Shown here in pieces: positions 34,805 to 45,160 of a stretch of DNA of 64,000 bases (positions are counted from its first letter, which is position 1; the number at the start of each line of letters is the position of its first letter). Location: positions 1 to 64,000 of the forward strand of contig JAMZAV010000355.1 in NCBI GenBank assembly GCA_024449915.1, in the 5' to 3' direction. The notes under the pieces were generated by a model. That model had not been told where the DNA came from. It ran no database searches and saw only the letters and a program-made list of their open reading frames with translations. The DNA comes from Sweltsa coloradensis (Eukaryota; Arthropoda; Insecta; Plecoptera; Chloroperlidae). Position numbers and translations under genes: made by a program.

Positions 34805-35233
34805 TTGAGCGAGCGAAGCTAGCGTCTCCACTTGACTCTTATGGCTCGAATGTCTGTTGTTTTTGTTTTTGTTGTTTTTTTTTCTGTTACTGCTTCGGTA
34901 CAGGTCGCACCGTTTCTCTGATCGACCTGAAATTTTGCACACATGTACATACCACCTAGGCGGGTTGCTGTATAGTTTTTAAACAAAATCCGATCGTTGG
35001 TTATAAAAAATAAAAAATAATTAAAATTAAAAAATAAATAAAAAATGTACCGATCGTTATGAAATTTTGCAGGGTCAATAAGTACAACATTATCTCCTAT
35101 TTTCCAAATTTTCAGCTAAATCGTTTAAGACCCTTAAGACTTATTGGTAATCATAATTCGAAAAATGATGTTAAAAAATGAAGGAGGCAGTGAAGATATG
35201 AAGATACACGTTAGAAGGCATGACGTGAATTAG
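34805..35233 (+). repeat. Family B, 3'-truncated
   Basis: It starts TTGAGCGAGCGAAGCTAGCG, eight bases after the previous copy, and lacks the 3' hairpin; it stops before the minus-strand copy at 35236. Confidence 0.7.
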
Positions 35234-35235
35234 TA

Positions 35236-36193
35236 CTAGGAAAACGCTCAGTTGGACGCGTTGTTGAGCGAGCACCGGTACGTGCAACACGACCCGAGTA
35301 CGACATTCGCATAATGTTACATACCAATAAGTCTTTAAGGTCTTGACCAATTTACCTGAAAATTTGTAAAATAGGAGAGAATGGATAAAATCCACCGCCA
35401 TCTAGAGGACCTTGACATCATTTCTTTGGGAAAACTATTTTAACTCTTGATTACTTCTAGGTGGCAGTACATAGTGACCAGAATTCTTGTGCGACTTTTC
35501 GTTGCCATGGTAACGTTACTTTTGTTAAAATGTAATTGCTATCTACACTTCTTATCGGATCAAAATAAAATTAACATATTCGTGAACGGACGGACATTCT
35601 AAATGATTTAGATACCTCAGATTTTGTCGCCGTTTAGTTTTAAAAAAAAAACTTTAGATTAACTTCAATGTAATTTTATAACATTTTGAACGATTTTGCC
35701 ACAAAACTAATGGCATTCAATCGGGAACGAAACTTGTGGATGGTCAAAATTTCAACTCGACCTGTGCCTCCGTTCGACCGCTATCATGAGCCAAAAAAGC
35801 TGAACGACTTTCCGTTGCCATGGTAACGGGACTTTATTATAATGTAAATTCCATCTACACTACTTATCGGATCAAAATAAAAATAACATATTCGTGATCG
35901 GACGGACATTCTAAATGATTTGGCCACCTCAGATTTTATCGCCGTTTAGTTTGAAAAAAAACTTTCGATTAACTTTAATGTAACTTTTTAACTTTTGAAA
36001 CGATTTTGCCACAAAACTATACAGCAACCCGCCTAGGTGGTATGTACATGTGTGCAAAATTTCAGGTCGATCAGAGAAACGGTGCGACCTGTATCGAAGC
36101 TGTAACAGAAAAAAAACAAAAAAAAAACAAAAAAAAAAGAACAGACAATCGAGCCATAAGAGTCAAGTGGAGACGCTCGCTTCGCTCGCTCAA
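35236..36193 (-). repeat. Family B element, long form
   Basis: A minus-strand copy from CTAGGAAAACGCTCAGTTGG to CGCTCGCTTCGCTCGCTCAA at 36174-36193. It is longer than the 634-bp copy because an internal segment (TTGCCATGGTAACG..TTTAGTTT) is present twice. Confidence 0.8.
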
Positions 36194-36253
36194 CAATGCA
36201 AAGATGTTGGAATAGTATATGTACAATGTCAATATCCAGTTAGGCCTACACTG

Positions 36254-36343
36254 TGTGGTGGGCATTATGGGAATGTCATACTCGGGTCATGTTGCACGTA
36301 CCGGTGCTCGCTCAACAACGCGTCCAACTGAGCGTTTTCCTAG
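36254..36343 (+). repeat. Family B, 3' terminal fragment
   Basis: Only the last ~90 bases are present: GGGAATGTCATACTCGGGTC, GCTCGCTCAACAACGCGTCC and GAGCGTTTTCCTAG. Confidence 0.7.
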
Positions 36344-36359
36344 TAGATAGAAACTTTTA

Positions 36360-37757
36360 TTGAGCGAGCGTAGCGAGCGTCTCCACTTGACTCTTATGGT
36401 TCGAATGTCTGTTTTTTTCTGTTACTGCTTCGATACAGGTCGCACCGTTCCCCTGATCGACCTGAAAGTTTGCACACATGTACATACCACCAATGCGGGT
36501 TGCTGTATAGTTTTTGAACAAAATCCGATGGTTGGTTATAAAAATAATAATAATAAAAAAATGTTCCGATCGTTATCAAATTTTGCACGGTCAATAAGTA
36601 CAACATTCTCTCCTATTTTACAAATTTTCAGCTAAATCGGGTAAGACCTTAAGTAGTGTAGATAGTAATTACATTTTAACTAGGAAAACGCTTAAGTCCC
36701 GCCGCGTTGTTGGATGAGCGTAATTGGTGCATTGAGCAGCCATGTGTTATGCGATTTTTTTGTTGTTCTGTGGCAAAATCATAACATAATTGAAATTTTT
36801 TAAATTAAATTAAATTAAATTAAAAATTAACTTTAATTTTTTAATTTTTTAAAAATTAATTGAAATTGTTAAAAAAAGAAAAAAAGCGTAAAATTGCGAT
36901 TTTTATAAGAAATAACTTCTCGATTGCGCTCAAATTTAACAATTATCTATTAATTCATAAAATAAGGGTTCTGTGAAAAAATCATTAAAATCGGATAAAA
37001 CATGTAGGTGTTATAAGTCAAAGAATTGTTTAAAAAAAGAAAAAACCTGTAAAATTTCGATTTTTATGATAAATATTTTTTCAATTGCGCTCAAATTTCA
37101 CACGAGTATCTTAATTCATAAAATAAAGGTTCTGTGCAAAAATCATTAAAATCGAATAAAGCATGTAGGTGTTATAAGTCGAAGAAATTTTTAAAAAATC
37201 GAAAAAAATCGTAAAATTGCGATTTTCATGAGAAAAATTTTTCCGATTGCGCTCAAAAACTTGGCAGTTCTAAGTTCAGAGATTTCGAAGGTGTCCATAA
37301 AATTTCATCGCAATCGGATTATCGGTTTAGCCGGAATCGTGTGGACAAACAGACAAAAATACAGAGAGAGAAAAAAAAAAAAAAACATTCCGGATTTTTT
37401 TCTCCAGTGTAGTGAAATGGAATCTTCGCTTCGCTCGCTTCGCTCGCTACGCTCATCCAACAAAAGTAACGTTACCATGGCAACGAAAAGTCTCACTATG
37501 AACTGCCACCTAGAAGTAATCAAAATACTATCGAGGAAGCAGTGTTTTATTTGTTATCAAAGAGTTAAAATAGTTTTCCCAAAGAAATGATGTCAAGCTC
37601 CTCTAGATGGCGGTGGATTTTATCCATTCTCTCCTATTTTACAAATTTTCAGCTAAATCGGTCAAGACCTTAAAGACTTATTGGAATGTAACATTATGGG
37701 AATGTCGTACTCGGGTAGTGTTGCACGTACCGGTGCTCGCTCATACACAACTTAATC
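36360..37757 (+). repeat. Family B element interrupted by A2
   Basis: It starts TTGAGCGAGCGTAGCGAGCG at 36360; sequence up to 36679 and from 37461 onward is collinear with the copy at 34163-34796. The 3' end decays after GTACCGGTGCTCGCTCA near 37744, without the hairpin. Confidence 0.8.
36680..37460 (-). repeat. Family A2 element nested precisely in family B
   Basis: It runs from CTAGGAAAACGCTTAAGTCC (36680) to GCTCATCCAA (37451-37460). Flanks are CATTTTAA on the left and CAAAAGTAACG on the right; the intact B copy at 34501 reads CATTTTAACAAAAGTAACG. No host base is lost or duplicated. Confidence 0.9.
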
Positions 37758-37795
37758 TTCTTTCAAAAGAAATAAGAAGCTTACTTTTACCTCCA

Positions 37796-38388
37796 ATAGG
37801 AAAACGCTCAAGTCCCGCCGCGTTGATGGATGAGCTTTTTTGTAAGTTTTTCGTTTGCGTGGGACCACTTTTCCTTTGCAAGTGCTTTGTGAATGCATTG
37901 TTTGTGATTGTTGTCAAGTTTCTTTTGTTAGTTCTTAATTGTTATTATAAACCTAAAAAAACTCATATTAAAACCTTTATTCTATGGATTCTGGCTAACT
38001 TTTTCAACTTTTTCTTTCAAAAAGCAATACATAACTACTACCTTAAAGTACATGTAAAATATGAACGTTGTAGCCCCACCCGTTTGGTCAGAATCGGCCC
38101 AAATGTCACGAAAATATCGCACTAAAAAACGAAAAAATCGTGTAAGTACGATTTTCATGAGAAATATTTTTTCGGCTGTACCCAAAAACGTAGCAAGTCT
38201 AAATTCAGAGATTTCGAAGGTCCCCTGAAATTTTCATCAAGATCGCATATGCCATTTGCCCGGTAGAGAGCGAACAAACAGACAAAAATACAAACAAAAA
38301 AAATCAAATAAACAAACACCAAAAAAAACAACCGAGCTAAATTTTTTGGGGGGTCAGTGAAATTGAAGTCTTCGCTTCGCTCATCCAA
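37796..38388 (-). repeat. Family A1 element
   Basis: A minus-strand copy from ATAGGAAAACGCTCAAGTCC (terminal C changed) to CGCTCATCCAA at 38378-38388. Confidence 0.75.
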
Positions 38389-38564
38389 TAAGAGTAGTCG
38401 CTGAGACTAGAACGGGAAAGTGCTGCTGTTTTTATTTACTGTCAAACAGAAGATTTACCATGCCAATTAGTGATAACAAGGAATTTGGCCTAAAGCGCAG
38501 GAACCCAATGAACAAATTCTCTATTTTGTGGGGCGATTTATTTAGTATTGGAAAGTAGTTTTTC

Positions 38565-40030
38565 AAAGTTTTTTTCTAAAAGGGGAATTCACCTGCTTAG
38601 CTCAAATAAAATTTCATTGAGGAACTAGTTATGAATTTAGAAATTAACAGAAAGTTATTTGGTCCACCATGACCCGGACAAAATGTCGAACTTAGTATTT
38701 TTTTGAGCTAGGTCCCATCGGCCAAAATCACCTATAGGAAATAACATGGGGACGATCTTTAAGCCCGACACCTTGGAGGATTTTGATCCCAAAAAATAAT
38801 GGCCATTATTGACGTACTCAAGAGCCTTTTATGTAAACCCTCTATAATTGTTTTGTAATTTGGGCAAGTGATTCGGTCAAAATATGCTGATTACTAACAA
38901 GGGGTGTAATTTTGGGATGCATATTTTTGCGGTGTTTGAGTGTATATTTGTGCACAGTTTCAAAGGCACGATGTTATAAAGGGCCATTTTAGATTCGTAT
39001 GATGCTCTAATCTATATGGAACAAAAAAAAGCAAGTTAAAGCCGATTTAAGAAATTTCCAAAAACGCAAATTTTCGCAAATTTCATGATCAAAAAAATAG
39101 AAAAATAGGTGTAAAATCATAGTTACAAGATATAATTTTTTAAATGGTCATTTTAGTGTAGTATTGTGTCCTAGATTTTGTAGTAAAAAAGTTTTTTTGG
39201 GGTTTAAGCCCCTTTAAATAAAACTGTAGTGTCTTGTTCCCGCGTGCTTCTTAATTGTATTTTGCAATTCTTGGTAGATTCAGGACAATGCAATTTCGAC
39301 TAATGATTATTTTTATCTTTTCAATGATTCATGTCGTTTTACTTTACTTATTAATTTTATAGCAATCCTTAAAGACTTTAAGGTGATATTACCCCCAAAA
39401 ATTATGTTTACCTCATAATCTAAAGCATAATACTGCACTAAAATCACCGTTTAAAAATTATATATTTTGTACCTATGACTTTACACGAATTTGATAAGCT
39501 TTTTGACCCCGAAATTTGCCAAAATTGTCGTTTTGATGAATTTCCAAAATCGGCTTTAATATGTTTTTGTTTTTTTACACACATTGATACTAGAGCATGA
39601 TATCAATTGAAAGTTAGCATTTAGAAAATTGTGACTTGACACTGTGTACAAAATATACACTCAAACAAGCAAAAATATGCGTTCCGAAATTACACTTCGC
39701 TTGGTAATCAGCATATTTGACCAAACCACTTGGCCAAACAAAAACGAAATGTAAATCATTTACAGAAAAGAAAGCTAAGTACGTCAATGATGGCCAATAT
39801 TTTTTGACCAAATTCCTCCAAGGTCACAGGGTTCAAAGATCCGTCCCCATGTTATTTTCTTACGGGAGATTTTTGCCGATGGGACTAGTAGCTCGAATAA
39901 TACCAAGTTTGACAATTATTTTTCGGGTAATGGTGGACCCAATATTTTTTCTGTTAGTTTGTAAATTTCATAACAAGTTAGCCAAAACGAAATAGATTTT
40001 TTTAGTTTAGCGGGTGAACACCCCTTTATC
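38565..40030. repeat. Diverged foldback repeat FB5
   Basis: The arms about 38565-39225 and 39372-40030 are inverted copies with substantial divergence; for example GCCATTATTGACGTACTCAA (38811-38830) pairs with TACGTCAATGATGGCCA near 39779, and GAAATTTCCAAAAACGC pairs with TTGATGAATTTCCAAAATCG. It is non-coding and clearly older than FB1-FB4. Confidence 0.65.
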
Positions 40031-40130
40031 AAACATAATACGAGAAATCCGCATGTGGAGATAAAAGCATGTTTCAGTTGGACTATCTTACCTTCTGCTA
40101 AGAATGAAGAAGTCACTGCCTGGTCACCTT

Positions 40131-40460
40131 GGTTAGTTGTTTCACTTTACCTGTTCCGAGTTGGAGTGTCGAGCGCTTGGCGCGCGTGTGGACCGTCGTA
40201 GGCTACGCTTGCGTACATGTGCACTAGACGAGGAAAAACGAAAGAAGCTGACTCATGTGCAGGGGATTCAAACCCAAGCCCCATTGGCCAACTTCATTTC
40301 AATCAACCAATAGTTGACGAACAAGGGTGTTAGGCTTCATACGGGAACACTGAAGTATGTAAAAAAAAAAAATGGATTTACCCTCGCATGATGGATAGTT
40401 CAATAAAAGTAGTGATAGAGTTCCGGTTTGGAATAGACTTGGGGGGGGGGGGGGGGTTGG
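40131..40460. other. tRNA-like B box and poly-G run
   Basis: On the minus strand TGGGTTTGAATCCCC (about 40263-40280) looks like a T-arm of a tRNA-derived SINE; other arms are not convincing. A run of 16 G lies at 40441-40456. Confidence 0.35.
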
Positions 40461-41136
40461 CAGAGATTGATTATCGCACATGTCTAGATGGCAATTCACA
40501 TTCAATTATTGATTATCGCAAAATAGCCGCCCCAATATTATTTTACTCAAACATTTGAGAGCGTTGGCGTTAGAATGTGCGTGATTCTCGGGAAAGATGG
40601 AATTCAAAAGGTGGAAGCAATAATTCTTCAATATATTGACTGAATTAATTGTATTCGTACCGTTGTTAATAGTAGAAGAAAGGAACGATTTTCAGATTCA
40701 GATGTATTTTATTCTTATTATATACTTAAACATGACAGGATTTATGACAATTTGGTTTATGTACATAGTTTGAGTTAGAGATAAAATTAAATAAATAAAT
40801 AAATAAATAAATTGTATTTAGAGTCTACCCACTCAGTTATATAACTGATTTTCAGTGGGGGACTTTAAATCAAAGCGACCAAGCCAACCCTGTAGGCCCC
40901 AACGCAATCGACGAGTGAGCGATAACCAACCAAAGATCGATATTTTTTTTAATAGGGAATATAGCAATCAGTGGTATGGACAGTGCGAACACCCGCGAAT
41001 CAACGCCAGAATCAACAAGGCCGATTCAGAACAACTCTGAATTTATTATGTGCTTCGTTGCTAGGACGGCTCCAAAGTCACCGTTTACAAACTCCTAAGA
41101 CAAGAACTGATGGACTTAAGTCCAAATCAGAAGTTA
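40461..41136. other. Unassigned; contains a (TAAA)n tract
   Basis: Nothing coding was recognised. A short TAAA/AAAT tandem tract lies at about 40783-40812. Confidence 0.45.
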
Positions 41137-41219
41137 AAAAAACTTCTGACTTCAGCGGAATCGAACCCCGGACCTTCTGCATTGGAAGCAGATACGCTAA
41201 CCACAAGACCAACGAGCCA
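41137..41219 (-). repeat. tRNA-Gly-like sequence, probably a SINE head
   Basis: On the minus strand, TTGTGGTTAGCGTATCTGCT gives a D-arm/A-box-like region, TCTGC-TTCCAAT-GCAGA an anticodon arm with anticodon TCC (Gly), and GTCCGGGGTTCGATTCC a T-arm with a good B box. The acceptor strands (GGCTCGTTGG... and ...CTGAAGTCAG) do not pair, so it is not a functional tRNA gene. A GAAGTTTTTTTAACTTC hairpin with seven T follows. Confidence 0.6.
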
Positions 41220-41387
41220 CACAAATTCAAGTCAATATAATTAATGTATATAGTAGGTTATAAAAAAGTAGTATATTAGTATATCCAATTAATATAATAA
41301 GAAGCCCACAATCTTCAAAAGATTTGTGAGTGGGCAATTTCTAATTTTTACATTGAACTTCAGGTATGGTTTGGACGTGCTCAGATA

Positions 41388-41770
41388 TTTAGGGCGACGG
41401 TCGTCGCCCGCAGCCAAGCGCATGCGACTGCTTAGACGACGACAAACTCGCGGCCATGTATACAGCTACCCGAGTTGGGGGGTTTTCAGCTATCTGCACA
41501 CGCCGCCCCGAAAAATTTACAATCTTCAAACTCGGTACATATGACTGATATGTGGTACATGCCCTACAAAAAAAAAAAAAAAACGATCCGACAACCCGTT
41601 CTGTGTTAAAAAAGGCTCTCAACATCATCTGAAACCTTCTGGCTGGCTGGCCAGCTAGCTAGTATAGGTATTAATTCGCCGCGGATCTAAATAAAACCCT
41701 ACAGAGAAAACGGTAAATCTTATAACGATAAAACTTGGACCACACTTAGATGTACCTCAGACGCAGTGCC
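41388..41770 (-). repeat. Family D, copy 3
   Basis: Reverse copy starting at AGGGCGACGGTCGTCGCCCG (the hairpin; terminal CTAA on its own strand) and continuing through GGGTTTTCAGCTATCTGCAC, CAGAACGGGTTGTCGGATCG (own strand) and CACACTTAGATGTACCTCAG. It is more diverged than copies 1 and 2. Confidence 0.65.
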
Positions 41771-41789
41771 TTTTGCTTTAAAAACCCCA

Positions 41790-42366
41790 AAATCGGGTAA
41801 CAGGGACCTGAGAAAATCAAAATTTAGATGATAATCAAAACACGTAATTGCTAAGGCGTGGTAATTTGCACAAACTTGAAATAAAACATGCTCTTTTAAC
41901 CATTATAAATAACTAGCGTCCAAAACACAAGGGACTAAATTTGGGGACACCGTAGGCCCAAAAATGTCAAAAAAACAACTCTGAACATTTAAAAAATTAA
42001 TCATTCAAAGAAAACGCTACAACTGAGAAGTTTCAAACGTGAAATACACTTTGATATCTCTCATTCTTTATCACTTTTTGATATGGAAAGCAAAATTGGG
42101 TAACGATTACCGGGGAAGAGAAAAATTTCCAACAGATACATAATTCCGTACTCTTATAAATAAGACGCTATGCAGAAAAACGGTTCATCTTCTAACTTTG
42201 AATCTTGGGCCACACTTAATGTCCCTCATGCGCTATCACTTTAGCTTTCAAAAGCAAAACCGGGCAATAGGGACCGGGGAAAATCAAAATGAAAATCAAA
42301 ACGCGAAATTCTCAGGCGTAGTAATTTGTACAAGCTTGTAATTAAACATGCTCTTAACCATTATAA
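41790..42366. repeat. Direct duplication hosting the family C insertion
   Basis: GGGTAACAGGGACCTGAG..ACATGCTCTTTTAACCATT (41805-41915) is repeated as GGGCAATAGGGACCGGGG..ACATGCTCTTAACCATT (42265-42361), about 460 bp apart. The downstream CTAGCGTCCAAAACACAAGG of copy one (41933) reappears as CTAGCGCTTAAAACACAAGG at 43073, beyond the inserted element, and again beyond the Penelope-like insertion at 44132. Confidence 0.7.
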
Positions 42367-43068
42367 CTAGGAAACGCTCAGTTGGACGCGTTGATAAGCG
42401 AGCACGTGCTATAGCTAGACCCACATTGCACATTTTTTTAAATTTTAAAATTTGCGACGTTCGCTGTCCAAGGGGCTATGTTTACAGTGTTATTTATTAT
42501 TGCCAAGGTATTTGGGTAAACCCGTGGGTAAACCTTTTCTTTGTGGATAAAATCCACCGCCATCTAGAGGACCTTGACATCATTTCCTTGGGAATACTAC
42601 TCTTTGGTAACAAATAAAACACTGCTTTCTCGATAGTATTTTGATTACTTCTAGGTGGCAGTGCATAGTGGCCTGAAACCTCGTTCAACTTTTCGTTGCC
42701 ATGGTAACGTTACTTTTGTTAAAATGTAATTTCCATCTACACGACTTATCGGATTAAAATAAAATGAACATATTCGTGACCGGACGGACATTCTAAATGA
42801 TTTGGCCACCTCAGATTTTGTCGCCGTTTAGTTTAAAAAAAACTTTCGATTGACTTTAATGTAACTTTGTAACTTTTTTTTTTTTTTTTGCCACAAAACT
42901 AATGGCATTCAATCCAGTATGAAGCTTGCGGATGGTCTAAATTTAAACTCGATCCGAACCTCCGTTGGAACGTTATGGCGAGACATACAAACAAACAAAA
43001 ATACAAAAAAAAACAGTGACTATTTTTTCCAGAAGAGTTAAATGGAAACTTTTGCTTCGCTCGCTTAA
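42367..43068 (-). repeat. Family C element nested in the direct duplication
   Basis: It runs from CTAGGAAACGCTCAGTTGGA (42367) to CGCTTCGCTCGCTTAA (43053-43068). On its own strand it starts TTAAGCGAGC and has GCTCGCTTATCAACGCG before the 3' hairpin: the subterminal inverted copy is GCTCGCTTA. The body (CCACCGCCATCTAGAGGACC, TTGCCATGGTAACG, TTTGTCGCCGTTTAG) is nearly that of family B. Flanks ATTATAA / ATATCTAGCG correspond to the uninterrupted ATTATAAATAACTAGCG at 41918. Confidence 0.85.
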
Positions 43069-43098
43069 ATATCTAGCGCTTAAAACACAAGGGGGACA

Positions 43099-44131
43099 TT
43101 ATAAATATAAATCATTGGACTTTTTCACTGTTAGTTAACAAAATATTTGTTTAAATGTGATATTTCGATTTCTTTACAGAAATCTTTATCAAACAAAATT
43201 AACAATTAAAAAACCACAACAGACAGGACAAAAACATTCACAAATTATTATAAATATGGCTGTGCATTAGTACCAAATTATTAACAAAAAAGTTTATTAT
43301 GAATAAAAATAAAAAACCAAAAAACAGAACATTAAATTGATAAGTTGGACATTTATTGATGTATGAAAGAAAGCTATTGATCTAGTGATGAAATTGATGG
43401 ACAGAAACTTTTCCAAATGGCTGGATAATTAACACTAGGCAGACTGATTGTATTGGCCACACATGAAATCAAACCAGCTTCCTTAATTTTCCGTGTTGTG
43501 GCATTAGACTCATGTGCAAGGATTGAAGCGTCTTCCCAATTAATATGATGATGATTTTCATAAACATGTTCTGCGAGTTTTGAAGTATCAATCTTGTGTT
43601 GTTTCACATTGTTCTTGTGTTCTTTTATTCTTACCATCAAAGGTCTCTTGGTTTCACCAATGTATCTATAGCATCACATTCGCAAGGTATAGAATAAATA
43701 ACACCCTTAGATGACTGAACCTCATCCCTAGGTTTAGTCTTGGTGAGAATGCTGCGCAACGTATTAGACGAACTAAAAACAACTCTTATGCCATACGGAG
43801 CTAAAATGCGTTTGATCTTTTCTGAAAGATTCGGATAGTATCCAATGCAGACCGTTTTATAAATCCTAGGTTTAACCACCTCAATATCTTTACTCATGTC
43901 AGGTTACTCAGGTTTGATGATATCTTGTGGAAAAATAGTCTTTTTTAACCAGTCATTTGAGTATCCGTTATTCTTCATAGCACCAAATATTTTTTCCAGT
44001 TCAATTTTTAGTCGAATCGAATAATAATCGAAATATCACATTTAAATAAATATTTTGTTAACTAACAGTGAAAAAGTCCAATGATTTATATTTATAACGT
44101 TACTACCTGTTATATAGTTTCATTTTTTATA
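43099..44131 (-). mobile_element. Penelope-like element fragment with inverted terminal repeats
   Basis: Inverted repeats of about 70 bp (43099-43160 and 44022-44097; TAAATCATTGGACTTTTTCA and its complement) flank the coding fragment, like the inverted pseudo-LTRs reported for Penelope elements. ACAAGGGGGACA at 43087-43098 and ACAAGGGGACA at 44132-44142 are a likely target duplication. The host is the second copy of the direct repeat. Confidence 0.75.
43374..43900 (-). pseudogene. Penelope-like protein C-terminus with GIY-YIG endonuclease
   Basis: The minus strand reads IGYYPNLSEKIKRILAPYGI, VVFSSSNTLRSILTKTK and GVIYSIPCECDAI, the linker and first strand typical of the GIY-YIG domain of Penelope-like reverse transcriptases. 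At about 43665 a one-base frameshift breaks the YIG motif; the downstream frame continues ETKRPLMVRIKEHKNN, LAEHVYENHHHINWEDA and RKIKEAGLI, the conserved RIKEH and HEN blocks that carry the catalytic Arg and the conserved region around Glu of the family. The reverse transcriptase itself is missing (5' truncation). The domain would nick target DNA for priming; this copy is dead. Confidence 0.85.
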
Positions 44132-44261
44132 ACAAGGGGACAATTTGGGGGGACCATAGACCCAAAAATCTAAAAAAAAAAAACTTTGAACTTAACAAAT
44201 TTAATCAAAGTCCATCATTCACGCCTTGATAGGAAGCAAACAACAAAAAGATGTTATATCC

Positions 44262-44600
44262 TCACAAATACAAAAATTTGTAAAAAAAAAACAAACAAAA
44301 CAAAACAAAACGGCAGCCCAGCTCTCCTTCAAAAGTCTTCGGCTGTGAATGCTGTGAGAATAGAATTTGAGCCAAGCTTTCATTCTTTCTCCCTAGTTTC
44401 GCTTTGAAAAGAAGTAAGATCATTTCGCCTGTTGAGGAGCGCCCAGCCAACGATTAAAAAAAAAATTAAACTCGAAATCATTTTAAAAAATGACTTGGCA
44501 ATTGAATTTGGTTCATGGCCAAGCAATTTTTTTTTTATGATTTCGAGTTTTAAAATTTTACTTTTTAATATAAAAATTGTTGGCGTTTTACTTATAATAA
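44262..44600. repeat. FB4-related repeat, second copy
   Basis: AAATACAAAAATTTGTAAAA, GGCAGCCCAGCTCTCCTTC, TCGGCTGTGAATGCTGTGAG and AAGATCATTTCGCCTGTTG match the left arm of FB4. It is followed by a local hairpin (TTAAACTCGAAATCATTT / ATGATTTCGAGTTTTAAAA, 44466-44557). The second long arm is missing. Confidence 0.65.
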
Positions 44601-45160
44601 TAATATATTTAAAAAAAACTAATAATAAATAAAAACATAATAATAATTATTAGTATATATAAATATAATTATTATTCAATATGCACCTCGTTTTTAAAAT
44701 AATGTTATTCACGTCTGTAAGAACAGGCACATCACGTGTATTATTCAATCAATTATACACGTACCTTGTTGGCCCGGCGGACTCGACCTCGACCTGCCTC
44801 CAGCTCTGCATCTGTCAGCACGGACGTAGACCGTTGCGCCCGGAAGACAGGCAACAGCGCGCGACTATCTTGCCAATGTGAAGGTTTTATTTATTTATTG
44901 TTATTCAATGATCGTTGGTTCATTATAATCATTAGGAATACTACATCGAGCATAGCCGTTGATCACAGAATTGTGTGATATCCCTAAATATAGTAAATAT
45001 AAAAATAATTTTCAAGTAGGTAATTAAAATTAATAATAATGTGTTTGGCATAAGTTTAAACAAAAAAGATAATCCAAAACTTTATTAAAATTAAGCAATT
45101 AAACACAATAGAACCCACAACAGAAACATTTAAACAATTAACATTTATAAGCCTTAATAA
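44601..45160. other. Unassigned sequence
   Basis: AT-rich, with a locally GC-rich patch at 44770-44870; open frames here have no recognisable motif. Confidence 0.4.

Noticed and set aside
38155..38388. Recurrent 60-80-residue open frames beginning (T)TG-Asp-Glu-Arg-Ser-Glu in most A1 copies
   Set aside because: They are the 5' end of A1 read through; they start at TTG, depend on the poly-T tract for Phe runs, vary in frame between copies and have no conserved end.
41137..41219. Functional tRNA-Gly(TCC) gene
   Set aside because: Anticodon and T arms are good but the acceptor strands do not pair.
44736..44978. Open frame in the GC-rich patch
   Set aside because: No motif, and two overlapping frames are equally open.
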